Shown: positions 9,343-15,447 of the stretch, in pieces
Numbering within the stretch: position 1 is the stretch's first letter
Layout of the letters: every line of letters begins with the position of its first letter
The notes under the pieces: generated by a model
What the model saw: the letters and a program-made list of their open reading frames with translations, nothing else
Databases searched by the model: none
Told to the model about the DNA's origin: nothing
Made by a program: the position numbers and the translations under genes
NCBI GenBank assembly: GCA_948938605.1
Contig: CARAIG010000013.1
Location: 1 to 15,470, forward strand
From: an uncultured Eubacteriales bacterium
GTDB taxonomy: Bacteria > Bacillota > Clostridia > Christensenellales > CAG-314
Direction: 5' to 3'
DNA length: 15,470 bases

Positions 9343-9927
9343 ATGAGCAACGTCTTGAACAAACACGAGAGCAAATATTTTAATACCGCCTGTCTTATGG
9401 ATGAGGCGTTGCTTTCTTTGTTGAATAGCAAAGATTTCGAATTTATTACCGTAAAGGAAATTTGCGCAAAAGCGGGAGTAAACCGTTCTACGTTTTATTT
9501 GCATTACGAAACAATGGACGATTTATTACAGGAAGCGCTTGCTTATATAACAAAACGGTTTAAGGAAAAGTTTAAGTCATATGTTGCCGAAAAGGAATTG
9601 GAACCGTTAACAGACTTGATGTTGATAACTCCCAAATACATAGTTCCGTATTTGGAGTTTTTAAAAGAGTACCGCAAGGTATATATGGCGTCATTGAATA
9701 ACCCCAAAGTTTTTAAAGCAGACTTATACACCGACAAAGCGCTGTCGCAAGTTATTTTGCCTATTTTAAAGCAATACAATGTTCCGCAAAGCGAGCAGAA
9801 ATTTGTTTTGGCGTTTTACGTTGGCGGAATGCACGACTTAGTATTTGCTTGGGTTAAAGGCGGTTGCAAAGAAGAAATTGACTTTGTTTGTTCGGTTATG
9901 ATGAAGTGCGTTTCAATGAAAAGTTAG
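9343..9927 (+). CDS. TetR/AcrR-family transcriptional regulator
   Basis: The gene encodes 194 residues, the normal length for the family. The N-terminal helix-turn-helix spans about residues 35-60: ITVKEICAKAGVNRSTFYLH with Y55 and the downstream LL, the classic TetR signature. The remaining helical domain should bind a ligand and dimerise; it has no recognisable specificity and resembles the DhaS-like TetR subgroup. ATG at 9343 follows AGGAG (9329-9333), which overlaps the stop codon of the upstream gene, with 9 nt spacing. The gene lies between two membrane-protein genes and ends three nt before the next start. It probably controls this operon through the dyad at 8892-8919. The inducer cannot be told from the sequence. 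Confidence 0.93.
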   Translation: MSNVLNKHESKYFNTACLMDEALLSLLNSKDFEFITVKEICAKAGVNRSTFYLHYETMDDLLQEALAYITKRFKEKFKSYVAEKELEPLTDLMLITPKYIVPYLEFLKEYRKVYMASLNNPKVFKADLYTDKALSQVILPILKQYNVPQSEQKFVLAFYVGGMHDLVFAWVKGGCKEEIDFVCSVMMKCVSMKS

Positions 9928-9930
9928 ATT

Positions 9931-10629
9931 ATGTCGTTAAATAAATTACTGTGTAAAATTAAAAATCCCAAACTTCGCAATATATTGACAAATACGCCGT
10001 TAAGAGCAAGAGTATTTTTTGCCATTTCCATTTTAGGCACATTGGCGTTTGTTGTTTTTAATGCGGTAGCTGGTGTTTTGTACAGGTCGTTGTGGTACGG
10101 TTCGCTTGCAGTTTACTACATTTTTTTAATAGCGATGAAAGTACTGCTGGTTGTATTTGCTAAGTATGTTGCAAAAAAGTATTCCGACGACGTTGACAAG
10201 TTGATTTATGAACAGTGGCGAATATATTTAATTAACGGCGTTTTGTTGCTTGTTTTGGACTTGGCATTGACGGCTTCGACTGTCCAAATGGCAACAATGG
10301 CAAAACCGACTAAAACGCATATGATAATTGCTATTGCAACGGCGGCGTATGCGTTTTTTAAAATAATCACTTCAATAGTTAACGCAATCCGCAACCGAAA
10401 AACGAATGATGTTTTGTTACAAGTGATACGCAATATAAATTTGGTTTCGGCAACGGTATCTATGTTGGCGTTAACGTCGACGATGATTTCCACATTCGGC
10501 GACTTTGCAAGTATGCGGACATTGCTTGCGTGCGTATCGGTAGGCGTAAGCGTAGCGATAATTTCGTTAAGTATTTTAATGATAATTAAAGGCACCGCTA
10601 ATATGAAATCACTGCACGGTCGAATTTAA
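9931..10629 (+). CDS. Six-helix integral membrane protein of unknown function
   Basis: The gene encodes 232 residues. After a basic N-terminus (KLLCKIKNPKLRN), six hydrophobic segments are predicted by eye, near residues 27-50, 55-80, 98-117, 128-150, 166-188 and 197-220. The loop between helices 2 and 3 is charged (AKKYSDDVDKL). No transporter signature, catalytic motif or ATP-binding motif is visible. ATG at 9931 lies three nt after the TetR stop and has no good Shine-Dalgarno, so translation is probably coupled to the regulator. The position makes it a likely target of the TetR protein, for example in export or the envelope response to a small molecule, but that is inference. I do not recognise the family by name. 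Confidence 0.8.
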   Translation: MSLNKLLCKIKNPKLRNILTNTPLRARVFFAISILGTLAFVVFNAVAGVLYRSLWYGSLAVYYIFLIAMKVLLVVFAKYVAKKYSDDVDKLIYEQWRIYLINGVLLLVLDLALTASTVQMATMAKPTKTHMIIAIATAAYAFFKIITSIVNAIRNRKTNDVLLQVIRNINLVSATVSMLALTSTMISTFGDFASMRTLLACVSVGVSVAIISLSILMIIKGTANMKSLHGRI

Positions 10630-10751
10630 GTTGAATTGTTTTTTGCGGAGCATACGTTTGCAAAGCATTGGAGCGTTAACGGTAGTGCAGTAAAACATTA
10701 ATATTGTTTGCCGGTGTTTTTTTAATTGTCCGCGTATATGTTATTACGGAA

Positions 10752-10797
10752 CAAAAAAAACGGGCGCAAGGCATTTGAATGCTTTGTATCCGTTTGT
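10752..10797 (-). terminator. Rho-independent terminator between convergent genes, strongest on the minus strand
   Basis: The hairpin pairs AAACGG...AAGGCATT (10758-10776) with AATGCTTTG...CCGTTT (10779-10795), with one C-A mismatch and G-T wobbles. On the minus strand it is followed by a run of eight T (the complement of 10752-10760), a textbook terminator for the 211-residue gene. On the plus strand the GTTTGTTT tail could also end the TetR operon. Confidence 0.75.
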
Positions 10798-10831
10798 TTG
10801 TATTAAATACTAAATGTAAATTAATACGCTT

Positions 10832-11467
10832 TTATTTGATTGAGTAGGATTGTAAAGCGGTATATTTTAAATTTATTAGTTCCGCCTCTTTGTTGTCGAA
10901 TTCGTCTTCTTTTAAATATTTATCCGATTGTCGAATTTCGTCATCTAAAACTCCGTTAATTAGCAAATAACGTTTATTCTTTTCGTTAACGCAAAGTATT
11001 ACCGCTTCGTCTAACGGTTCGACACAAGTTGTATCGGTTTTGTAATACGCTATCCATTCGTCAATGTTTTGACGAATGTCGTAAAGCATTTGCAACGAAT
11101 CCCAAAAATTCGTCAAGTAGTCTGCATTAATATCGGTTAACATACTGTCGTCAAAAAAGGATAGCGAATCGAACCAATCGGCAATTTCATCTTCGATATT
11201 GTATTTAAGCGTTATATTATTAGTACTGTTCCAATTGCTTGCCATAAATATCCAATAGTATGCGCAAGCCCAATGGGATAAATAATTGTCGTCAATCTTT
11301 TTTGAATTGTACAAGTCAATGGCGTGTTTGGTTTTAGCAAGACTAAAATATTTGTCAAATGAATTGTCTAAATCGTACTCTCTTTTGTTCTGCGGAAAAA
11401 ATGATTTTAGCTCGTCATACGAAGCATCGCAATTGATTATTTTTTCAAATAACTTTTTATCGTACAT
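10832..11467 (-). CDS. Uncharacterised acidic 211-residue protein, single-gene unit
   Basis: The start ATG (11465-11467, complement) follows AGGAGGA (complement of 11475-11481) seven nt upstream. The protein is acidic and rich in Asp, Tyr, Trp and Asn, with no signal peptide or membrane helix, so it is probably cytoplasmic. Visible motifs are HWACAYYWIFMAS (about 65-77) and DWFDSLSFFDDS (about 97-108). It looks like a family of lone small proteins I have met in gut Clostridia genomes, whose shape (acidic, aromatic, monocistronic) recalls immunity proteins. No toxin gene is adjacent, so that remains weak. The coding sequence looks more AT-rich than the neighbouring operons and is bounded by its own promoter region and terminator, consistent with an accessory gene. 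I cannot assign a function. Confidence 0.75.
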   Translation of the reverse strand: MYDKKLFEKIINCDASYDELKSFFPQNKREYDLDNSFDKYFSLAKTKHAIDLYNSKKIDDNYLSHWACAYYWIFMASNWNSTNNITLKYNIEDEIADWFDSLSFFDDSMLTDINADYLTNFWDSLQMLYDIRQNIDEWIAYYKTDTTCVEPLDEAVILCVNEKNKRYLLINGVLDDEIRQSDKYLKEDEFDNKEAELINLKYTALQSYSIK

Positions 11468-11561
11468 TTAAATATCCTCCTACGCATTTTAAATTATTTT
11501 TATATTGGCAATTGAATAACTAAGTTTAGCGATACTCAACTGTTGCTAATTGCTTGCATTA

Positions 11562-11570
11562 ATTGTATCA
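11562..11570 (-). promoter_or_regulatory. Candidate extended -10 promoter for the 211-residue gene
   Basis: Read on the minus strand, TGATACAAT (complement of 11562-11570) is an extended -10 (TGn plus TACAAT). No good -35 lies 17 nt upstream. Transcription would start about 90 nt before the start codon. A second TATAAT at 11659-11664 (complement) is an alternative. Confidence 0.35.
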
Positions 11571-11672
11571 CATAACAAAGCAATTGTTTGTATACGTGTG
11601 TGATATATAAATAGCATACGCAACCGAGTTTAACTACAATTAACTGCGTCTAACAATCATTATACATCACAT

Positions 11673-11711
11673 CACGCGAACGATTATGAAGTCTATTGGC
11701 TTTTTCGCGTG
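11673..11711. repeat. Unexplained inverted repeat, 8-bp GC-containing arms
   Basis: CACGCGAA (11673-11680) and TTCGCGTG (11704-11711) are perfectly complementary. Inside, AAGTC and GGCTT can form a second 5-bp stem around TATT. There is no T-run on either side, so it is not an obvious terminator. It sits between tRNA-Ser and the 211-residue gene. Confidence 0.5.
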
Positions 11712-11724
11712 TACATATTATAAA

Positions 11725-11763
11725 AAAAATCTTAAACAAAACAAGTGTTTGTTTAAGATTTTT
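11725..11763 (-). terminator. Terminator of tRNA-Ser
   Basis: A perfect 16-bp AT-rich stem (11725-11740 with 11748-11763) with a 7-nt loop begins at the last base of the tRNA on the minus strand. The minus-strand 3' arm ends in a T-rich stretch. Confidence 0.75.
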
Positions 11764-11853
11764 GGCGGAGAAAGAGGGATTTGAACCCTCGCTACGCTTA
11801 CACGTACTACACCCTTAGCAGGGGCGCCCCTTCGGCCACTTGGGTATTTCTCC
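11763..11853 (-). tRNA. tRNA-Ser (anticodon GCT)
   Basis: The 91-nt minus-strand gene folds as a class II tRNA. It has a 7-bp acceptor stem (GGAGAAA/TTTCTCC), a D-arm CCC...GGG containing AAGTGG, anticodon stem CGCCC/GGGTG around CTGCTAA, a 19-nt long variable arm and T-arm GAGGG-TTCAAAT-CCCTC. The discriminator is G and the CCA end is encoded. Anticodon GCT (complement of 11817-11819) reads AGC and AGU serine codons, and the long variable arm agrees with serine. It is a single tRNA unit with its own promoter and terminator. Confidence 0.97.
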
Positions 11854-11889
11854 AAATTCCGGTTGATGTTTTTATTTGCTTGCCAAACT

Positions 11890-11918
11890 ATTCTAGCACA
11901 AAATGCTTGTTAAGTAAA
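11890..11918 (-). promoter_or_regulatory. Promoter of tRNA-Ser
   Basis: On the minus strand TTTACT (complement of 11913-11918), a 17-nt spacer and TAGAAT (complement of 11890-11895) preceded by TGC, an extended -10. The start is expected about 30 nt before the mature tRNA 5' end. Confidence 0.65.
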
Positions 11919-11982
11919 GTGTTTTGTTAAAATTATTATTTGTTAGCGGCAAATAATTTGTACTAATCGGTTGTTAATAAAC

Positions 11983-12011
11983 TTTACTTTTTGGCAGTTG
12001 TATAGTACAAT
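11983..12011 (+). promoter_or_regulatory. Promoter of the HAD phosphatase gene
   Basis: TTTACT (11983-11988), 17-nt spacer and TACAAT (12006-12011). It uses the same -35 hexamer as the divergent tRNA-Ser promoter. The start near 12018 leaves a leader of about 150 nt before the coding sequence. Confidence 0.55.
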
Positions 12012-12085
12012 GACATTGACGGCGGTAGGTTGCATTGTGTCTGTTTTTCGACGGTGTCAATTACTTGCAATCCGCATATTTTTCA

Positions 12086-12116
12086 AAACCGTATTGCCAA
12101 GCGGTGTTTACGGTTT
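12086..12116 (+). other. Stem-loop in the leader of the HAD phosphatase gene
   Basis: AAACCGT (12086-12092) pairs with ACGGTTT (12110-12116) around a 17-nt loop. It lies about 30 nt before the ribosome-binding site, in a leader that encodes nothing recognisable. No T-run follows, so it is not a terminator by itself. Confidence 0.4.
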
Positions 12117-12148
12117 AAGGTTAAAATATACACATATATTTAATGGTT

Positions 12149-12155
12149 AAGGAGG
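12149..12155 (+). promoter_or_regulatory. Ribosome-binding site that decides the HAD phosphatase start
   Basis: AAGGAGG directly abuts the first in-frame ATG (12156), leaving no spacing, so initiation there is unlikely. The second ATG, at 12168, is 12 nt away and gives a normal family N-terminus. Confidence 0.7.
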
Positions 12156-12167
12156 ATGAAAATAGAT

Positions 12168-12953
12168 ATGGAAAGTTTACGCAGTAAAAAAGGTTTTATT
12201 TGCGATATGGACGGCGTTATTTATCACGGAAACAAGTTGCTCAGCGGCGTCAAGGAGTTTGTCGATTGGCTCATTAAAAACGACAAAAAGTTTTTGTTTT
12301 TAACAAATAACAGTCAAAAGTCGCCCAAGGAATTACAACAAAAATTGGCGCGTATGGGGTTGGATATATGGGAGCAAAACTTCCATACGGCGGCGCTTGC
12401 TACGGCAAGTTTTTTAAAGGCGCAGGGCGCTTCAACGGCATATGTAATAGGCGACGCGGGCTTAACAAACGCCTTGTACGACGTCGGTATAACTCTTAAC
12501 GACGTCGATCCCGAATACGTAGTAATAGGCGAAACGGAAAATTACAATTTCGAAAGCATAAAAAAAGCAACTAAATTAGTTAATAAAGGCGCACGTTTAA
12601 TAGGCACCAACAGCGACATTACAACGCCTACCGAACACGGCGTTATCCCCGCTTGCAAGGCACTTGTAGCCCCGATAGAATACGCTACCGGTCGCAAGGC
12701 GTATTACGTAGGCAAGCCTAACCCCCTTATGATGCGCGCCGCTATGTCGCGCTTCCACAAAGTGGGCATACATTCGCCCGACGTTGCAATGATAGGCGAC
12801 CGTATGGATACCGACATCATTGCCGCAATGGAAAGCGGACTCGATTCCGTTTTGGTGCTTTCGGGCGTATCTACGCGCGATACCGTCGAGCGTTTCCCGT
12901 TCCGTCCCCGTTTGATACTTAACGGCGTAGGCGACATTCCCAACGAACAATGA
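12168..12953 (+). CDS. HAD-superfamily IIA phosphatase (NagD/AraL/4-nitrophenylphosphatase type)
   Basis: Predicted cytoplasmic hydrolase that removes phosphate from small metabolites such as sugar phosphates or nucleotides; the exact substrate is not readable. With the start at 12168 it has 261 residues, typical for the family. Motif I is CDMDGV with nucleophile D13 and acid D15. Motif II is LTNNS (45-49), motif III includes K183 in VGKPNP, and motif IV is GDRMDTD (210-216), which binds magnesium. The stretch between motifs II and III has the IIA cap pattern (GETENYNFESI). The in-frame ATG at 12156 would add MKID but has no room for the ribosome-binding site. The gene is monocistronic, with its own promoter and terminator. 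Confidence 0.92.
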   Translation: MESLRSKKGFICDMDGVIYHGNKLLSGVKEFVDWLIKNDKKFLFLTNNSQKSPKELQQKLARMGLDIWEQNFHTAALATASFLKAQGASTAYVIGDAGLTNALYDVGITLNDVDPEYVVIGETENYNFESIKKATKLVNKGARLIGTNSDITTPTEHGVIPACKALVAPIEYATGRKAYYVGKPNPLMMRAAMSRFHKVGIHSPDVAMIGDRMDTDIIAAMESGLDSVLVLSGVSTRDTVERFPFRPRLILNGVGDIPNEQ

Positions 12954-12957
12954 CAAT

Positions 12958-12998
12958 AAAAATGTCCCGAAAACTTACCGCTTTTCGGGACATTTTTT
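12958..12998. terminator. Bidirectional rho-independent terminator
   Basis: A perfect 16-bp stem (12958-12973 with 12982-12997) includes the GC core TGTCCCGA/TCGGGACA, with an 8-nt loop and T-runs on both strands. It lies between the convergent HAD phosphatase (ends 12953) and aminopeptidase (ends 13051) genes and can serve both. Confidence 0.9.
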
Positions 12999-13050
12999 GT
13001 TTTTGAGTTATATTTGCTATTTGGTAAAAACAGTATCTAACTTCCGTTTA

Positions 13051-14283
13051 CTAAATAACCCATTCGCCGTTGCGGAATATGGGTGTAACCGTTCCGTCGT
13101 AGGCTATTCCGTCAATGTCGATGTCTTTGGTTCCTACCATAAAGTCGACGTGCTGTATGCTTTGGTTCATACCGTGCGCAACAAGTTGCTCTTGGCTCAT
13201 TTCGTTGCCGCCTTTAACGGTTGTGGGGTAGCTTGCGCCGAATGCCAAGTGACAGCTGGCGTTTTCGTCAAACAGCGTGTTATAAAACAGAATTCCGCTT
13301 TCGGCAATGGGGGAGTTTTTGCCGATTAAAGCAATTTCGCCAAGCGACAACACGCCCTTGTCGCTGCTCAGTAACCCTTTAAGCGCGTCGTAGCCTACTT
13401 CGGCGGAAAAGTCCGTAACTTTACCGTCCTTAAATACAATGCGGAAGTTGTCTATGACGTTGCCGTTGTTTACAAGCGGCAACGCGTTTGTTACAACGCC
13501 GTTGATTTTGCGGTTGTGGGGTGCGGTAAACACTTCTTCGGTGGGCATATTGGCAGTAAACGGAATACCGTCCTGTCCTTCTTCTTGGGCGGCAATCCAC
13601 AAGTGGTCGGTGGCAAGTCCTACGGTTAGGTCGGTGCCTTGTTTGTTGTACATATGGACATATTCGAAATTATGCTTGGTTAAAAACGCTGCACGTTTAA
13701 CAAGCGTGTCGATATGTTTGCGCCAAGCTTCGGTGGGATCTTTTTGATCCAAGCGCATGATGTGTCCTATTGCATTCCACAGTTTGTCCATTGCGGTGTC
13801 AACGTCGTCTTTGGGGAAAATTTGTTGCGCCCAAGCAGGAGTGGGAATTGACACAATCGTCCAACGCAAGTAGTTGGACATTGTAGCGTTGCGGAATGCT
13901 TGACGTTTAAGTTGGAAAGCAATTTCGTAAGCCGAAAGTTTTGCCGCGTCGCAACCTTTAAATTTATTGGGGTCGTCGGCGGATATCGAAATTAAACAGC
14001 ATTTGTGTTCGATGGAATAATCCCACATCGCCTTGCGGTATTCGGGAATATCGCTTATTGCTTCCTTGCTTGCGTTAAGCATATTAATGCGGTCGAGTTT
14101 TTCGTCGCGCCACTCCATATGTACCATTTTAGCGCCGAATTCGTAAGCTTTTGCCGCAATTAGGTGAGCAAAATCAGCGCACTGCACATCGCAGCGGATG
14201 ACGACTTCCTGACCTTTTTGCATATTTGCGCCTATGCGTACCGCAAGTTCGGCGTATTTTTCCATTTGTTGGTTTGTTAGCAT
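13051..14283 (-). CDS. M29-family metallo-aminopeptidase (AmpS/PepS/aminopeptidase T type)
   Basis: Predicted cytoplasmic enzyme that removes N-terminal amino acids from peptides using two metal ions. The 410 residues match the usual family length. The metal-binding set is complete: E250 in NMPTEEVFT, E316 in SLGEIALIG, H345 in CHLAFGASYP, and H378 and D380 in QHVDFMVG. The family tyrosine is Y352. The N-terminal domain (MLTNQQMEKYAELAVRIG...) is also typical. The start ATG at 14281-14283 (complement) follows GAGGTG five nt upstream. The gene is monocistronic, with a consensus-like promoter at 14376-14404 and the shared terminator at 12958-12998. Family assignment is firm; substrate preference is unknown. 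Confidence 0.95.
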   Translation of the reverse strand: MLTNQQMEKYAELAVRIGANMQKGQEVVIRCDVQCADFAHLIAAKAYEFGAKMVHMEWRDEKLDRINMLNASKEAISDIPEYRKAMWDYSIEHKCCLISISADDPNKFKGCDAAKLSAYEIAFQLKRQAFRNATMSNYLRWTIVSIPTPAWAQQIFPKDDVDTAMDKLWNAIGHIMRLDQKDPTEAWRKHIDTLVKRAAFLTKHNFEYVHMYNKQGTDLTVGLATDHLWIAAQEEGQDGIPFTANMPTEEVFTAPHNRKINGVVTNALPLVNNGNVIDNFRIVFKDGKVTDFSAEVGYDALKGLLSSDKGVLSLGEIALIGKNSPIAESGILFYNTLFDENASCHLAFGASYPTTVKGGNEMSQEQLVAHGMNQSIQHVDFMVGTKDIDIDGIAYDGTVTPIFRNGEWVI

Positions 14284-14375
14284 AATTACACCTCGTTTAA
14301 AACAAATTTAATGTACCGTATATAGATGTCTAACAGTTGAACGTCGGCATTGTTTGTGTACGGTTTATAAAAAAT

Positions 14376-14404
14376 ATTATACAAAATACTCATTTTAAAG
14401 TCAA
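14376..14404 (-). promoter_or_regulatory. Promoter of the aminopeptidase gene
   Basis: On the minus strand TTGACT (complement of 14399-14404), a 17-nt spacer and TATAAT (complement of 14376-14381), close to the sigma-A consensus. The leader is about 85 nt. Confidence 0.8.
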
Positions 14405-14424
14405 TGAAAATAACGGCGTCTTAC

Positions 14425-14453
14425 TTGACAACAGCGCTCTATGTGTATATAAT
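14425..14453 (+). promoter_or_regulatory. Consensus promoter of the cyclophilin gene
   Basis: TTGACA (14425-14430), a 17-nt spacer and TATAAT (14448-14453), a perfect match to both hexamers. The start near 14460 leaves a leader of about 70 nt. It lies back to back with the aminopeptidase promoter, with 20 nt between the -35 boxes. Confidence 0.85.
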
Positions 14454-14530
14454 TTACCATAGCGCATTAAAACGCTTTACGACAAAATTTAAATTACAAT
14501 TTGTGCATTAATGTGCATAAGGAGGATATT

Positions 14531-15049
14531 ATGAAAAATCCACAAGCAACAATCAGCGTACGTAGCGGAAAGGAAATAGTAATAGAACTTTACCCCGATA
14601 TCGCACCGAATACCGTAAATAATTTTATTGCTCTTGCAAACAGCGGTTTTTACGACGGACTGTTTTTTCACCGCGTAATTAAAGGTTTTATGATTCAAGG
14701 CGGTTGCCCCAACGGTACAGGAACGGGCGGTCCCGGATATTCCATTAAAGGGGAATTTACGCAAAACGGTTTTAAAAACAATCTACGTCACGAACGCGGA
14801 GTAATCTCTATGGCACGCGCTATGGATCCTAACAGCGCAGGAAGTCAATTCTTTATTATGCACAAGGACGCTCCGCACCTTGACGGCGCTTATGCCGCTT
14901 TCGGTAAGGTTATTAAGGGAATAGAAGTAGTTGACGAAATTGCCACAACTCTTTGCGATCGTATGGACAGACCGTACGAAAAACAACTTATGCGTTCGGT
15001 ACGCGTGGAAACATTCGGACATACGTATCCCGCGCCCGAAAAAATGTAG
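14531..15049 (+). CDS. Cyclophilin-type peptidyl-prolyl cis-trans isomerase
   Basis: The enzyme speeds cis-trans isomerisation of proline peptide bonds during folding. It has no signal peptide or lipobox, so it is cytoplasmic. The start is ATG at 14531, five nt after AAGGAGGA (14519-14526); an in-frame ATG at 14501 lacks a ribosome-binding site. The 172 residues form one cyclophilin domain: ELYPDIAPNTVNNF (19-32), FFHRVIKGFMIQGG with catalytic R48 and F53 and Q56, GSQFFI (104-109), and LDGAYAAFGKV (117-127). The usual tryptophan or histidine near position 121 is tyrosine, common in bacterial forms. It is a single-gene unit with a perfect consensus promoter, suggesting high expression. Confidence 0.95.
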   Translation: MKNPQATISVRSGKEIVIELYPDIAPNTVNNFIALANSGFYDGLFFHRVIKGFMIQGGCPNGTGTGGPGYSIKGEFTQNGFKNNLRHERGVISMARAMDPNSAGSQFFIMHKDAPHLDGAYAAFGKVIKGIEVVDEIATTLCDRMDRPYEKQLMRSVRVETFGHTYPAPEKM

Positions 15050-15085
15050 TTTTAAACATATTTAAAAACAGCAAAATTAAAAACG

Positions 15086-15165
15086 GAAAACCGATATTGG
15101 TCGTACTGCAACAGTGTTAAGTTTTTTGCAGTATATACAATACTAAATCGGTTTTCTTTTTTTTT
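15086..15165 (+). terminator. Two-tier rho-independent terminator after the cyclophilin gene
   Basis: The outer stem GAAAACCGAT (15086-15095) pairs with ATCGGTTTTC (15147-15156), followed at once by nine T (15157-15165). Inside it a second stem TACTGCAA (15104-15111) pairs with TTGCAGTA (15126-15133). The 51-nt region enclosed by the outer stem is unusually long for a terminator. Confidence 0.75.
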
Positions 15166-15291
15166 GTTATTAATTATTTTTTAAGATATTTTAATTATTC
15201 GGTACATTAATGACTTAAAACTTAATTTTGTCAATACTATATAAGTGCGGGTTTACAAGGCAATTTTTGCAGTGTTTTTTTTGTTTGGGTA
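15166..15291. other. AT-rich intergenic stretch with no recognised feature
   Basis: Very AT-rich DNA between the cyclophilin terminator and the next promoter. I see no gene with a ribosome-binding site, no RNA gene and no strong repeat. Confidence 0.5.
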
Positions 15292-15320
15292 TTGACTTTG
15301 CATTAAAAATGTGCTAAGAT
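15292..15320 (+). promoter_or_regulatory. Promoter of the gene beginning at 15448
   Basis: TTGACT (15292-15297), 17-nt spacer and TAAGAT (15315-15320), preceded by TGC as an extended -10. The start near 15327 gives a leader of about 120 nt. Confidence 0.65.
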
Positions 15321-15394
15321 ACAGTGCCACGATATAGATAATAAGTGTATAAAATTTAATGTGGTAATAATGCGTTTTTAACGTTAGCAATAGT

Positions 15395-15434
15395 CTGTTT
15401 ATCTGTAAACTAAAAATGCAGGTAAACTGTTTAT
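15395..15434 (+). repeat. Repeated CTGTTTAT / GTAAACT motifs in the leader
   Basis: CTGTTTAT occurs at 15395-15402 and 15427-15434; GTAAACT occurs at 15405-15411 and 15422-15428. Each GTTTA can pair with a TAAAC, so alternative small hairpins are possible just before the ribosome-binding site. The second cluster is the odd palindrome TAAAC-T-GTTTA, which could also be a protein-binding site. Confidence 0.4.
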
Positions 15435-15447
15435 AAAGGAGTAAATT

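Noticed and set aside
10630..10751. A separate terminator for the TetR operon at the T-run near 10717
   Set aside because: The T-run is present, but I could not draw a convincing stem before it; the hairpin at 10752-10797 is far better.
11468..11853. Integration (att) site at the 3' end of tRNA-Ser
   Set aside because: No second copy of the tRNA 3' sequence is visible in the window and there is no integrase gene.
14501..14530. ATG at 14501 as the cyclophilin start (MCINVHKEDI...)
   Set aside because: The AAGGAGGA site lies downstream of it and fits ATG 14531, which also gives the normal cyclophilin N-terminus.
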